A DNA stretch of 64,000 nt from assembly GCA_040388605.1 (NCBI GenBank), contig JAZKBN010000040.1:73707-137706 (forward strand), given 5' to 3'. The position numbers were made by a program, and so were the translations under genes. Origin of the DNA: JAZKBN01 sp040388605 (GTDB lineage: Bacteria; Bacteroidota; Bacteroidia; Cytophagales; Flexibacteraceae). This document shows, in pieces, positions 35,480-43,401 of the stretch. The notes beneath the pieces were generated by a model. The model was given only the letters and a program-made list of their open reading frames with translations. It had not been told where the DNA came from and did no database searches. The first letter of the stretch is position 1. The number at the start of each line of letters is the position of its first letter.

Positions 35480-36118
35480 TTACTCAAACCCGAACCTGAA
35501 TTTAACAAGCTTGTTGTTCTGAAAGGTATATTCAGCAAAGTATTCAGGCATATTGTATTTGCCCAAAAAGGAAGATTTGTATTTACCGTTATACGGAATC
35601 TCGATTATCTCGTATTTGTATGTGCTGTAATTCCCTTCAAAATTAAGCTTAAATGACCTGCCTTTTTTGCTGAACAGCTTTGCCTCTGAAATGCCCGAAT
35701 GAATGCCGCTCTCAGTTTCAAAAGCGGGAATCGCAGATTCATGTGGTTTTATTCCGGTACGCATAAAAGGCAAAACCCCGACTTCAAATATACCAAAAGC
35801 ATTTTCGCTGTCGCCGGGATGTTTTTGAACCCTGAAATATTCAGTTTTTGACGCGTTTAAAAAGTAACAGTCAAGGTTAGAGCCGTCTTCGAGGAAAGGC
35901 ATAACATTTCCCAATGTTTTAAGAGTCGATTGCCGGTTTTCTAAAAACACACCACTTACAGATTCATCCGGTTTAAAAATTAATGTTGACTTCCCCTTAG
36001 AAGGAGTAACATGTAAACCGCTTTCCAATAAATATTCTGCTGAATGAGAATTTACCCATAAAGCCATAAAATTTCCGGAAAGCAATACTATTATGAGCAC
36101 AGCGGCAAAGTTTGCCAT
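35480..36118 (-). CDS. Uncharacterised exported protein
   Basis: About 212 residues. An N-terminal hydrophobic segment (ANFAAVLIIVLLSGNFMALW) is followed by a soluble domain with no recognised family (TLIFKPDESVSGVFLENRQS, EYFAEYTFQNNKLVKFRFGF). The frame is open to a TTG at 36148, but that codon lies in the loop of a hairpin, so the ATG at 36118 is preferred. Composition is somewhat AT-richer than the neighbouring metallophosphoesterase. Confidence 0.6.
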   Translation of the reverse strand: MANFAAVLIIVLLSGNFMALWVNSHSAEYLLESGLHVTPSKGKSTLIFKPDESVSGVFLENRQSTLKTLGNVMPFLEDGSNLDCYFLNASKTEYFRVQKHPGDSENAFGIFEVGVLPFMRTGIKPHESAIPAFETESGIHSGISEAKLFSKKGRSFKLNFEGNYSTYKYEIIEIPYNGKYKSSFLGKYNMPEYFAEYTFQNNKLVKFRFGFE

Positions 36119-36124
36119 AAATGA

Positions 36125-36161
36125 AAAAGGGATTAATTGCCGATGCAAATTAACCCCTTTT
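36125..36161 (-). terminator. Hairpin between metallophosphoesterase and the next gene
   Basis: On the minus strand AAAAGGGGTTAATTT pairs with AATTAATCCCTTTT around a loop of about eight bases, followed by a T. It looks like a partial terminator that would separate or attenuate the downstream pair. Confidence 0.45.
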
Positions 36162-36184
36162 ATAAATTTGATATTCGATTGAAA

Positions 36185-37456
36185 TTACCCTTTTGTAAGG
36201 GTAAACATGGTAATCTCGGGCGGCATGCCTATGCGCCCCGGGAAGCCCAGGAAACCGAAACCACGGTTCACATAAATTTGCTGCTTACCGCTTAGGTAAA
36301 GCCCTCCCCATTGGGGGTACATGTATTTTACCGGGCTCCATTGGTAGCCACCCACTTCCACCCCGAACTGCATGCCATGCGTATGGCCTGCAAAAGCGAC
36401 ATCAATATCCGGATATTGAGGCAGTACCTGCGCTTCCCAATGGCTTGGGTCGTGGCTGAGCAGTAATTTTACGGGTACTTCGGGCATATTGGCGGTGGCT
36501 TTTTTCATGCTGCCGTACTTAGGGAAATGCGCCCTTGCTCCCCAGTTTTGAATACCGATGAGCCCTATTTCATCGGAGCCTGCTTTTATTATTTTATGCT
36601 CGTCAAGCATCAGGTTCCAGCCCATGTGCCTGTGGGTATCGGCAAGGTCTTGCAGGTTTTTACGTTTTTTCCTGCCGTCTTCGGGCCACCAGAGGTAATC
36701 GCCATAATCGTGGTTCCCGAAAATACTGTACACGCCCATGGGCGCTTTTATCTTGCTGAAGATATCCTGGTAATCACGCATTTCGGTGGCAATGTTGTTC
36801 ACAAGGTCGCCGGTGAAGAAAATCATATCGGGCTTTTCGCCCATCAGCATTTCAACCCCGCCGGTTACTGCGCGCTTGTTATAAAAGCTGCCGCTGTGCA
36901 CATCGCTGATCTGCCCTATCTTCAGGCCCTCGAAACCCGAGGGGAGGTTAGGCAGCTTTAACTTAACATGCCTTATATGGTAATCATGAGCGCCAATTAA
37001 TACACCGTAGGTTACGCCGATAACAGGCACAGCGGCTGTAAGAATAGCAGCCTTTGCCAAAAACTCTGATCTTGGTATTGTATTCTCAGGGGTAATAATG
37101 CCGGCATCAACAGCAGTTTTCTTGGCAACAAACAGGCTTATAACCCATTTCACCAGCCTGATAAGGTCATCGGCAAGCATAAACAGGATAATAATGAGCT
37201 TGCTTAGGTAGCCTGCCAGCAGGAATACAGCCAAATATGCCGGGGCCTTCGGACCCAGGTTATAGGCCTTGCCAAAAGTCAGGGTTGCCAGGATAGCAAT
37301 ATTAATGAGTACTATGCCCCAATGGCTGTAGAAAATAACTTTTCGCGCTGTTTCTCCCAAATCTTTGGAAGCGGTGCGAATGGCCTGCCATGAATAAAAA
37401 TCTATGAGCAGGAAAACGGTAATAACTATGGCAAAAACCAGCGGCTTGTTCTGCAT
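36185..37456 (-). CDS. Membrane metallophosphoesterase, YkuE-like
   Basis: 423 residues. About three or four hydrophobic segments fill the first 140 residues (LVFAIVITVFLLIDFYSW, then IVLINIAILATLTFG, PAYLAVFLLAGYLSKLIIIL and a further one). The calcineurin-like phosphoesterase domain then follows with its metal ligands: IGQISDVHSG, FFTGDLVNN, SIFGNHDYGDY, LLLSHDPSHWE and AFAGHTHGMQFG. This is the YkuE-type family of membrane-linked metallophosphatases. The substrate is unknown. The start is the ATG at 37456 and not an in-frame TTG at 37468. It follows the LysM gene by about 55 bases. Confidence 0.9.
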   Translation of the reverse strand: MQNKPLVFAIVITVFLLIDFYSWQAIRTASKDLGETARKVIFYSHWGIVLINIAILATLTFGKAYNLGPKAPAYLAVFLLAGYLSKLIIILFMLADDLIRLVKWVISLFVAKKTAVDAGIITPENTIPRSEFLAKAAILTAAVPVIGVTYGVLIGAHDYHIRHVKLKLPNLPSGFEGLKIGQISDVHSGSFYNKRAVTGGVEMLMGEKPDMIFFTGDLVNNIATEMRDYQDIFSKIKAPMGVYSIFGNHDYGDYLWWPEDGRKKRKNLQDLADTHRHMGWNLMLDEHKIIKAGSDEIGLIGIQNWGARAHFPKYGSMKKATANMPEVPVKLLLSHDPSHWEAQVLPQYPDIDVAFAGHTHGMQFGVEVGGYQWSPVKYMYPQWGGLYLSGKQQIYVNRGFGFLGFPGRIGMPPEITMFTLTKG

Positions 37457-37510
37457 GAAGCGGTGCAAACAATGGGTAAAATTATGTGTATGTAAATGTT
37501 TGCAGTACTG

Positions 37511-38302
37511 TTATTGCACAGGTATTATTATTTTTTTGCCCAGCTGAATATTATCGTTCTTAAGCTTGTTGGCACGCCTGATGGCTGCCGTTTTAACATG
37601 GTATTTTTTTGCGAGCTTAATCATGCGGTCACCTTCAACAACCAGGTGAACGGCTTTAACTTTTACTTTCAGCTTGCTTTTTGGTTCAAGCTTTTGGGCG
37701 GTTTCTTTATTGTCGCGCTTTAAATCTGCCTCGGTAACACCGAAGCGTTTGGCCAGCTCGCCAAGGCCGTCGCCGGCGGCAACGGGGTATTCGTAGGTTT
37801 CAGAGCCTTCGGCAACAGGCGCCTCTGCCTTCTCTTTTTCAGCTTTCTTGTCGGCGGCTAATTTATCAGCTTCTTTTTTGTCGGCCTCCTTTTTATCTGC
37901 GGCCTTTTTATCAGCTTCTTTTTTGTCGGCTTCCTTCTTTTCGGCAGCTAATTTCTCGGCTTCCTTTTTTGCTGCCTTTTTATCTTCCGGTGTTTCTTCG
38001 GTATTTACTGCCTTATCAGCAGGCTGCGAAACGGCAGGCTCTGTAACAGCGGACTCTGTAATTGCAGGATCTGCGGCAACCGGCTCAGCAGCTGTTGTTA
38101 CAGCGCCGGAATCTACAGGAATAGCGGCATTGCGGTTGACCTCGGCCTCTTTAACAAGGCCGTAATTACTTGATCTGTTATGCGAGATGTAGAAGAAGAA
38201 ACAGGCCAGCGCAATTACAAGCGCAGCCAAAACAGCCAGCAGGAAATTATTGCCGGTTTGTTTGTTCCGTGGCGGAAACGGCCTTTCGGAATTGTTGTTC
38301 AT
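37511..38302 (-). CDS. LysM protein with Lys/Ala/Asp/Glu-repeat linker
   Basis: 263 residues: a cytoplasmic N-tail (residues 1-20), one transmembrane segment (NNFLLAVLAALVIALACFFF), an acidic Thr/Ala/Val stretch, a charged repeat region (about residues 105-165, tandem KKEADKK/KKAADKK units, probably one long helix), then two LysM motifs: YPVAAGDGLGELAKRFGVTE and VVEGDRMIKLAKKYHVKTAA. LysM binds peptidoglycan, so it probably tethers the inner membrane to the wall, with the helix as a spacer. It heads a likely unit with the metallophosphoesterase and two small exported proteins. Confidence 0.85.
   Translation of the reverse strand: MNNNSERPFPPRNKQTGNNFLLAVLAALVIALACFFFYISHNRSSNYGLVKEAEVNRNAAIPVDSGAVTTAAEPVAADPAITESAVTEPAVSQPADKAVNTEETPEDKKAAKKEAEKLAAEKKEADKKEADKKAADKKEADKKEADKLAADKKAEKEKAEAPVAEGSETYEYPVAAGDGLGELAKRFGVTEADLKRDNKETAQKLEPKSKLKVKVKAVHLVVEGDRMIKLAKKYHVKTAAIRRANKLKNDNIQLGKKIIIPVQ
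37840..37990 (-). repeat. Charged-repeat segment in the LysM gene
   Basis: About eight copies of a 15-21 base unit that encodes KKEADKK/KKAADKK-like heptads. The coiled-coil-like linker may vary in length between strains. Confidence 0.7.
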
Positions 38303-38358
38303 TATATATTATAGCCGGTTTAGGCCGAAGCCCGGAATTTAATCAGATTGTAAGCCTG

Positions 38359-38366
38359 CAAAGGTA
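38359..38366 (-). promoter_or_regulatory. -7 promoter element of the LysM gene
   Basis: Minus-strand TACCTTTG fits TAnnTTTG and is identical to the box before the type IX cargo gene. It lies about 57 bases before the LysM ATG. No -33 TTTG at N20. Confidence 0.5.
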
Positions 38367-38547
38367 CAATATTTTCTGCTCCTCCCGGAACGCTTTGCTC
38401 TTCCTTTGGGGAAGTAAAATTGATGAATCATCAGGAAATTCAATTGCTGTAACCGGCCCGGCTACCTGTGGCCCTGCCTGTTAGGCTTGTTTTCGGTAAA
38501 AATTGCAGGGTTTTTATATAAAGCAGCATGGCTGCGAACCCGGCCTG

Positions 38548-39225
38548 TTAATCCTCGGCTTCGGGGTTTGCAACAGCCTCGTCAAAAAATGCTAAAAAGC
38601 CGAGCGCGGCCTTATAGGCCTCAATAATTCTATCGGCGAAATCAGGGGCGGTAATTTCTTCGTCGGTAAACGGCTTGCTGATTATGAATTGTTTCAGCTT
38701 CAGGAACTCTATATGCGGGTTATCTGCATTGTAACCCTTAGGCACTGTTTTCAGCTTATCAGCTTCACTGATTTTAAAATGGGTTTTAAAGGGTTTGCCT
38801 GCCAGTATTTTAACCAGCTTATCGCCGTTATAATCTATCTCAGACCGAATGGCTTTTAGCTGCTCTTTTTCAGGTTCCCATGCTCCGCCTGCTAAAAAGG
38901 AGTTATTGCCCGGCTGTATATGAATATACATGGGCATCTTTTTAAAATTAGGGGCACGCTCAATTAAAGCGCTTATATTCAGCTTATAGGGGTCTTTGTT
39001 TTTAGAGAACCGCACATCGCGGTAAATGCGGTAAGGGAATTTCTTTGGGTCTTTTTGAACTATGGGCTCAATCTCGAGCAGTTTGGCCTGCAGCTCTGCA
39101 ATAAAATCGACAAAGTTGGCACGGGCAGCCTCGTAACGGGGCTTGTTGATTTCAAACCAAGGCCTGTTGTTGTTCTCTTTCAGGTCAGAAAGGAAGGTAA
39201 GGGTGTCGGGGGAGATAGAGGACAT
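38548..39225 (-). CDS. DUF2461-family protein
   Basis: 225 residues of the DUF2461 family (TIGR02453-like). It begins with DTLTFLSDLKENNNRPWFEI and has FPYRIYRDVRFSKNKDPYK followed by PMYIHIQPGNNSFLAGGAWE. These are widespread bacterial and fungal proteins with no proven activity. No signal peptide. It starts 19 bases after an AT-rich gene on the same strand and may be co-transcribed with it, although the composition differs sharply. Confidence 0.85.
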   Translation of the reverse strand: MSSISPDTLTFLSDLKENNNRPWFEINKPRYEAARANFVDFIAELQAKLLEIEPIVQKDPKKFPYRIYRDVRFSKNKDPYKLNISALIERAPNFKKMPMYIHIQPGNNSFLAGGAWEPEKEQLKAIRSEIDYNGDKLVKILAGKPFKTHFKISEADKLKTVPKGYNADNPHIEFLKLKQFIISKPFTDEEITAPDFADRIIEAYKAALGFLAFFDEAVANPEAED

Positions 39226-39244
39226 GGTGTTTGCAGTTTTTATT

Positions 39245-39958
39245 TTAACGATTTGTCGTTAGTAGCTTTCTTTTCTTAGCTACCCTGATATTTTCATCAG
39301 CCACGCTTAAAAGTAAGTGATCTAATTTTCGAGGACTCATGCTCTTTCCAGTCAATGCAATTTTATGCTTATTGGAAATGTCGTTCATAAGTGAATAACA
39401 AGCATAGGAAAAAACTGCATAAGTTTCATCTACTTTTTTAGCAGTGATAAGCTTGAGTAGAGAGGCGGGTAAATCTGGTTTCTTAACGAAATGCTTTAAT
39501 GCACTTGCAGCTCTGGTGTCATATATAAAAAACAGGTCAGGCAAGTGAAAGTGTAGGTACTTTGAACTAAATGACCTTTGATCCTTTTTGTTTACATCAC
39601 GTAGTATACTAACTAAGTAAAAATGCAACTCTAAGGATTTTAAGAAGGAATCAAGGGTGAGGCTTTCTGATTTTAACTCATTTAGTTTTAAGTCTATATT
39701 AGAGTTTTGGAAGCATGGTGCAATATGATCAATGAAAAATTCTGCATCTAAATCGTCTTTTACCTTTTGGTTTTGGTGTCTTTGTAAACTGGCGGAATAG
39801 CTGCGACTTATTAAAATCACTTTACCAATAATCTCTTGCACTGTTTCGTGCTTATAGTTTTCAGCACAAAGTCTATAAAGCGTATGGTTTAATATATCCC
39901 AAGCTTGAGGATTTTGGTTTTGCTCAATTTGATCTATTGTTGGCAGTTTAATTTTCAT
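39245..39958 (-). CDS. AT-rich uncharacterised protein
   Basis: 237 residues, no signal peptide, mostly helical. No family is recognised with confidence. The segment FSSKYLHFHLPDLFFIYDTR has the form S-K-x-L-H-F-x-x-P-x-x-x-x-I-x-D-x-R seen in several uncharacterised proteins, and loosely recalls the HhH/OGG-fold signature; this is a weak resemblance. The gene is much richer in A and T than its neighbours and has its own canonical promoter, so it looks like an acquired gene inserted between DUF2461 and an MlaE-type permease gene. Confidence 0.7.
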   Translation of the reverse strand: MKIKLPTIDQIEQNQNPQAWDILNHTLYRLCAENYKHETVQEIIGKVILISRSYSASLQRHQNQKVKDDLDAEFFIDHIAPCFQNSNIDLKLNELKSESLTLDSFLKSLELHFYLVSILRDVNKKDQRSFSSKYLHFHLPDLFFIYDTRAASALKHFVKKPDLPASLLKLITAKKVDETYAVFSYACYSLMNDISNKHKIALTGKSMSPRKLDHLLLSVADENIRVAKKRKLLTTNR

Positions 39959-39981
39959 CTGTGTTGATATTTAAGTTCGCA

Positions 39982-40013
39982 CAAATGTAATTTACAATTT
40001 TATAGATTTCAAA
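39982..40013 (-). promoter_or_regulatory. Canonical promoter of the AT-rich gene
   Basis: On the minus strand TTTG (40013-40010), a 20-base spacer and TACATTTG (39989-39982), 23 bases before the ATG. Both boxes match the consensus. Confidence 0.7.
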
Positions 40014-40093
40014 TTAAATAACTGAAAATCAGTGTTTTATCTTTAGTTTACCTAATGATATATACTATGTTAAACTAAGTATTTGCCTCAGGG

Positions 40094-40789
40094 CTAACAC
40101 CCACTTTTACAGCAGCATTTGTGCCAATATAAAGTCGGCAAGCCCCTGAAGGAACCGACCATGTATAAGAAGTAGCCCCTGAAACTGCTGATAGATGTTA
40201 TCAGGAAGCCGAACACTATAGATTTTATTAGCGCGAAGGTAATGTTATAGGGCACAAACTGGGCCCTTATACCGTAAACGTAATCGTAAGGCGTTACCAC
40301 ATCGCTGCTCATAATGGCCAGGTAGCCGCCAACCAATGAAAGAAAGCCCGAAAAGATTACCAATACCGGGAACATAACAAGCCCCGCCACAATTTTTGGC
40401 AGCACAAGAAACGATGCCGAATTGATGCCCATTATTTCCAAGGCATCTATCTGCTCGGTAATGCGCATGGTACCTAAGCCGCCGGCTATATTGCTGCCAA
40501 CCTTGCCTGCAAGAATAACGCAGGTAAAGGTGGTGCTTAGTTCAAGCACGGTCATATCGCGCACAATGGTGCCAACCACATAATGCGGAACCAGGGGGCT
40601 TACGAGGTTAAAGCTTGTTTGCACCGCCGTAACCGCGCCGATAAAGGTAGATATAATGGCAACCAGCAAAATGCTTTGGTAGCCTATGATTATCATTTCA
40701 TCGAGTGTGAGGCGCAGGTAAACGCGCATAGGCTCGCGGTTGGTAAACAGGCGGCCGAGAAAAATAAGGTAGAGTCCGAGTCTCTTCAT
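40094..40789 (-). CDS. mlaE: MlaE-family ABC permease with abnormal C-terminus
   Basis: 231 residues. Residues 1-206 match MlaE permeases of the phospholipid-trafficking Mla/MCE system: SILLVAIISTFIGAVTAVQT, LELSTTFTCVILAGKVGSNI, AGGLGTMRITEQIDALEIMG and LITSISSFRGYF. After GYF (about 40169) the family sequence should run through GGALEVG to a hydrophobic tail. Here it is replaced by LYMVGSFRGLPTLYWHKCCC and stops. In another frame, just downstream, LADFILAQMLL ends at a TAA (40107-40109), which resembles a normal MlaE end. A deletion with frameshift, a recombination junction or an assembly fault is likely. It overlaps msrC by four bases (ATGA). No MlaF ATPase or MlaD gene follows. Confidence 0.85.
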   Translation of the reverse strand: MKRLGLYLIFLGRLFTNREPMRVYLRLTLDEMIIIGYQSILLVAIISTFIGAVTAVQTSFNLVSPLVPHYVVGTIVRDMTVLELSTTFTCVILAGKVGSNIAGGLGTMRITEQIDALEIMGINSASFLVLPKIVAGLVMFPVLVIFSGFLSLVGGYLAIMSSDVVTPYDYVYGIRAQFVPYNITFALIKSIVFGFLITSISSFRGYFLYMVGSFRGLPTLYWHKCCCKSGC

Positions 40790-41283
40790 GGGTGCAGCAA
40801 AGTTAACACAGTTTTTTCTGCCGAAGCCATCAATTGCTCAAGGTACAGCGCATCCGTTTCATCAAAGGCATTCAGCTCCGGGCTGTCAATGTCGAGTACA
40901 AGCCTTACCTCGCCGTTTACGCGGCCGGGAACAACAATTTCAGATCGGCTGGCGCTGCTGCAGGCAATATGGCCGGGGAAGGCGTCCACATCGGGAACAA
41001 CAATCGTACGGTTTTCGGCCCAGGCGGTTCCGCATACGCCTTTATTGAAGGCAATGCGCGTGCAGGCCACAGGTCCCTGGAAGGGGCCGAGCACAAGCTC
41101 GTTGTTACGCACTATATAAAAGCCAGTCCACAGGTTAGGGAATGCAGTGTGCAATGCAGCGGCAATATTGGCGAGGTTGGCTATTGGGTCGGGCTCACCT
41201 TCAATAAGCGCGCTAATCTGCGGCAGCAGGCTGCGGTATGTTTCGGCTTTTGATGTGCCGGGTAATATGCTTAATTCATGCAT
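40786..41283 (-). CDS. msrC: Free methionine-(R)-sulfoxide reductase
   Basis: GAF-domain enzyme (fRMsr) that reduces free methionine R-sulfoxide with thioredoxin, repairing oxidative damage. 165 residues. The three catalytic-cycle cysteines are present with the family spacing: Cys74 (PVACTRIAFN), Cys84 (GVCGTAW) and Cys108 (GHIACSSASRSEIVVP). The ATG at 41283 is preferred to a TTG at 41316. It is followed by a four-base overlap with the mlaE-like gene, so the two are translationally coupled. Confidence 0.93.
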   Translation of the reverse strand: MHELSILPGTSKAETYRSLLPQISALIEGEPDPIANLANIAAALHTAFPNLWTGFYIVRNNELVLGPFQGPVACTRIAFNKGVCGTAWAENRTIVVPDVDAFPGHIACSSASRSEIVVPGRVNGEVRLVLDIDSPELNAFDETDALYLEQLMASAEKTVLTLLHP

Positions 41284-41313
41284 TTCGGTATATAAGGCGG
41301 GCTTTTGTAAAGG

Positions 41314-41321
41314 CAAACTTA
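41314..41321 (-). promoter_or_regulatory. -7 promoter element of msrC
   Basis: Minus-strand TAAGTTTG fits TAnnTTTG and lies 30 bases before the msrC ATG. Confidence 0.45.
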
Positions 41322-41380
41322 GTTCATAGGTATTATGTTTCCTTTACGAATTTCATTTTCCCTGTTGCGACTGAAATACA

Positions 41381-41388
41381 TACCTTTG
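41381..41388 (+). promoter_or_regulatory. -7 promoter element of ald
   Basis: TACCTTTG matches the consensus. TTTC sits at 41357-41360, 20 bases upstream, as a near -33 box. The ald ATG is 92 bases downstream. Confidence 0.6.
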
Positions 41389-41480
41389 CACTGCCTTATG
41401 AACCGGCATATTTAAAAGGTTCGAACCTGCCTTTTCTACACAAAACATCCTTTACAAATCCTTCCCCCTCCTACCAGGAC

Positions 41481-42614
41481 ATGATAATCGGCGTACCCAA
41501 GGAAATTAAGAATAATGAGAACCGCGTGGCATTAACCCCCGCCGGTGTTAGCGAACTCCGCAAGCACGGACATTCAGTTTACGTTCAGCGCGATGCCGGC
41601 TCAGGCAGCGGCTTTGCCGATACCGATTATGAAGCCGCCGGCGCTAAAATGCTCGATACCATTGAGGAAACTTATTCAATTGCCGAAATGGTGATGAAGG
41701 TAAAGGAACCCATTGAAAGCGAATACAACCTGATTCGTGAAGACCAGCTTTTGTTCACTTATTTCCACTTTGCAAGCTCAGAGCCCCTCACCTTTGCCAT
41801 GCTCAGCCGCAAAGCCGTTTGCCTTGCTTACGAAACCGTTGAACGTGCCGACCGCTCTTTGCCCCTGCTTGTTCCCATGAGCGAAGTGGCAGGCCGCATG
41901 AGCATTCAGGAAGGCGCTAAATACCTTGAGAAACCATTGAAAGGCCGCGGCATTTTGCTCGGCGGCGTTCCGGGCGTTAAGCCTGCGCACGTACTTATAC
42001 TTGGCGGCGGCATTGTGGGCACACAGGCCGCTAAAATGGCTGCCGGCCTTGGCGCTACTGTTACCATTATGGATGTGAGCCTCGCCCGCCTCCGTTACCT
42101 GAGCGATGTTATGCCAAGCAACGTAAATACGCTGATGAGCAATGAGTACAATATCCGCGAGGAAATTCGTACTTCAGATCTTATTGTAGGCGCGGTATTA
42201 ATACCCGGCGCAAAAGCCCCCCACCTGATTACCCGCGACATGCTGAAAACCATGCGCCCCGGTACTGTGCTGGTAGACGTTGCCGTAGACCAGGGCGGCT
42301 GCATTGAAACCTGCAAGCCCACCACCCACGAGAACCCGACCTTTATTATTGACGACGTGGTGCACTACTGCGTAGCCAATATGCCCGGCGCGGTTCCTTA
42401 TACCTCTACACTGGCGCTTACCAATGCCACGCTTCCTTATGCTTTGCAACTGGCCAACAAAGGCTGGCGCAAAGCCTGCCGCGAAAACGCCGAGCTTCGT
42501 GCAGGCCTGAACGTGGTAAACGGCGAAGTGGTTTACAAAGGCGTAAGCGATGCCTGGAACCTGCCCTTCAGCGATGTGAACGCACATTTGCAGGAGGCAG
42601 AGGCAGCAGTTTAG
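41481..42614 (+). CDS. ald: Alanine dehydrogenase
   Basis: NAD-dependent enzyme that interconverts L-alanine and pyruvate plus ammonia. 377 residues from the ATG at 41481 (MIIGVPKEIKNNENRVALTP, the universal family start); the frame opens earlier but that stretch is not coding-like. Catalytic His and Lys regions are visible: MVMKVKEPIESEYNLIREDQ, LLFTYFHFAS, the nucleotide-binding LILGGGIVGTQAAKMAAGLG and VDVAVDQGGCIETCKPT with TTHENPTF. It is monocistronic with a good promoter and a strong hairpin terminator. Confidence 0.96.
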   Translation: MIIGVPKEIKNNENRVALTPAGVSELRKHGHSVYVQRDAGSGSGFADTDYEAAGAKMLDTIEETYSIAEMVMKVKEPIESEYNLIREDQLLFTYFHFASSEPLTFAMLSRKAVCLAYETVERADRSLPLLVPMSEVAGRMSIQEGAKYLEKPLKGRGILLGGVPGVKPAHVLILGGGIVGTQAAKMAAGLGATVTIMDVSLARLRYLSDVMPSNVNTLMSNEYNIREEIRTSDLIVGAVLIPGAKAPHLITRDMLKTMRPGTVLVDVAVDQGGCIETCKPTTHENPTFIIDDVVHYCVANMPGAVPYTSTLALTNATLPYALQLANKGWRKACRENAELRAGLNVVNGEVVYKGVSDAWNLPFSDVNAHLQEAEAAV

Positions 42615-42641
42615 TTATTTGCCCTTCCCAAAAGTACATTA

Positions 42642-42694
42642 CAAAGCTCCCTGCCTTACCGGTTTATCCGGTTAAGGTTGGGAGCTTTGGTTTT
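42642..42694 (+). terminator. Terminator after ald
   Basis: CAAAGCTCCC (42642-42651) pairs with GGGAGCTTTG (42680-42689), with an inner stem CCTTACCGG/CCGGTTAAGG, followed by GTTTTAG. Confidence 0.75.
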
Positions 42695-42715
42695 AGATTG
42701 CTTACAAACTAATAA

Positions 42716-43357
42716 TCAGAAAGAATAACCCACACAAAGGTTTAGGCGCATCTCGCCTTGGAAAGGCTGGTTTTGTCGGTATTTTAGACTGTTGTTGTCA
42801 TTGGTTCCTTCGATATATCCTCCTATTCTGCCTCCGCCCAATGTGCCATCAATTGTTATTCCGGTCCGGTGTACGTATTGATAACCCATAACAAAGCCAC
42901 CCCCATACCCAATTGTTTTTATTGAATTAAGAATATGTTCAGGCCCGGTCGGACCAACCCACTCAAACTTTTCTTTTTTATCTGTTGATTTAAAACGCAG
43001 GTAAGGGGCAAAATACCAGCCTGTTGGTGCTGATTTGGCTTCGCTTAAATAGAATCTGAATTCAGGCGTAAGGGAAAATATACTGCCTTGACTCCACCAA
43101 TATGTGTCAGGTGTGGGGCCGTAAAACAGACCGAGTTGAACAGCCATATTGCCTTTAAAGCTGTACTGAAAACTAACATCCCCGGATGTGCCTATCAGCA
43201 GGGAATGCATATCTAATTTTACTGCAAAGTTCATTGTGCGCGGGCTCTGCACAGGGGCATCTTCCAAAGGTTTGCTGACAGGCTTTTTAAAGGCAAAAGT
43301 GCTTATTGAAATAAGCAGCCAGCCCGTTATTAGTGTCAATAGTTTTAAAGTACGCAT
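42716..43357 (-). CDS. DUF3575-like outer membrane barrel, paralogue 1
   Basis: 213 residues with a signal peptide (LLTLITGWLLISISTFAF) and alternating beta strands ending in GYSF. Shared family features are VKLDMHSLLIGTSGDVSFQY, LTPEFRFYLSEAKSAPTGWY, FAPYLRFKSTDKKEK and GGGFVMGYQYVHRTGITID. The ATG at 43357 is preferred to a TTG at 43363. It is the terminal gene of a six-gene same-strand array. DUF3575-type proteins are small outer-membrane barrels of unknown cargo. Confidence 0.8.
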   Translation of the reverse strand: MRTLKLLTLITGWLLISISTFAFKKPVSKPLEDAPVQSPRTMNFAVKLDMHSLLIGTSGDVSFQYSFKGNMAVQLGLFYGPTPDTYWWSQGSIFSLTPEFRFYLSEAKSAPTGWYFAPYLRFKSTDKKEKFEWVGPTGPEHILNSIKTIGYGGGFVMGYQYVHRTGITIDGTLGGGRIGGYIEGTNDNNSLKYRQNQPFQGEMRLNLCVGYSF

Positions 43358-43401
43358 GGGCAATTTTGAAAATGAGGGATTAAGAGTGTTTTTGTAAACA
43401 T

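Noticed and set aside
37840..37990. Tandem repeats as a possible CRISPR array
   Set aside because: Units are in frame, have no unique spacers and encode a charged helix within the LysM protein.
41415..41430. GGTTCGAACC, like a tRNA T-arm
   Set aside because: No acceptor, D-arm or anticodon stem can be built around it; it is a chance palindrome upstream of ald.
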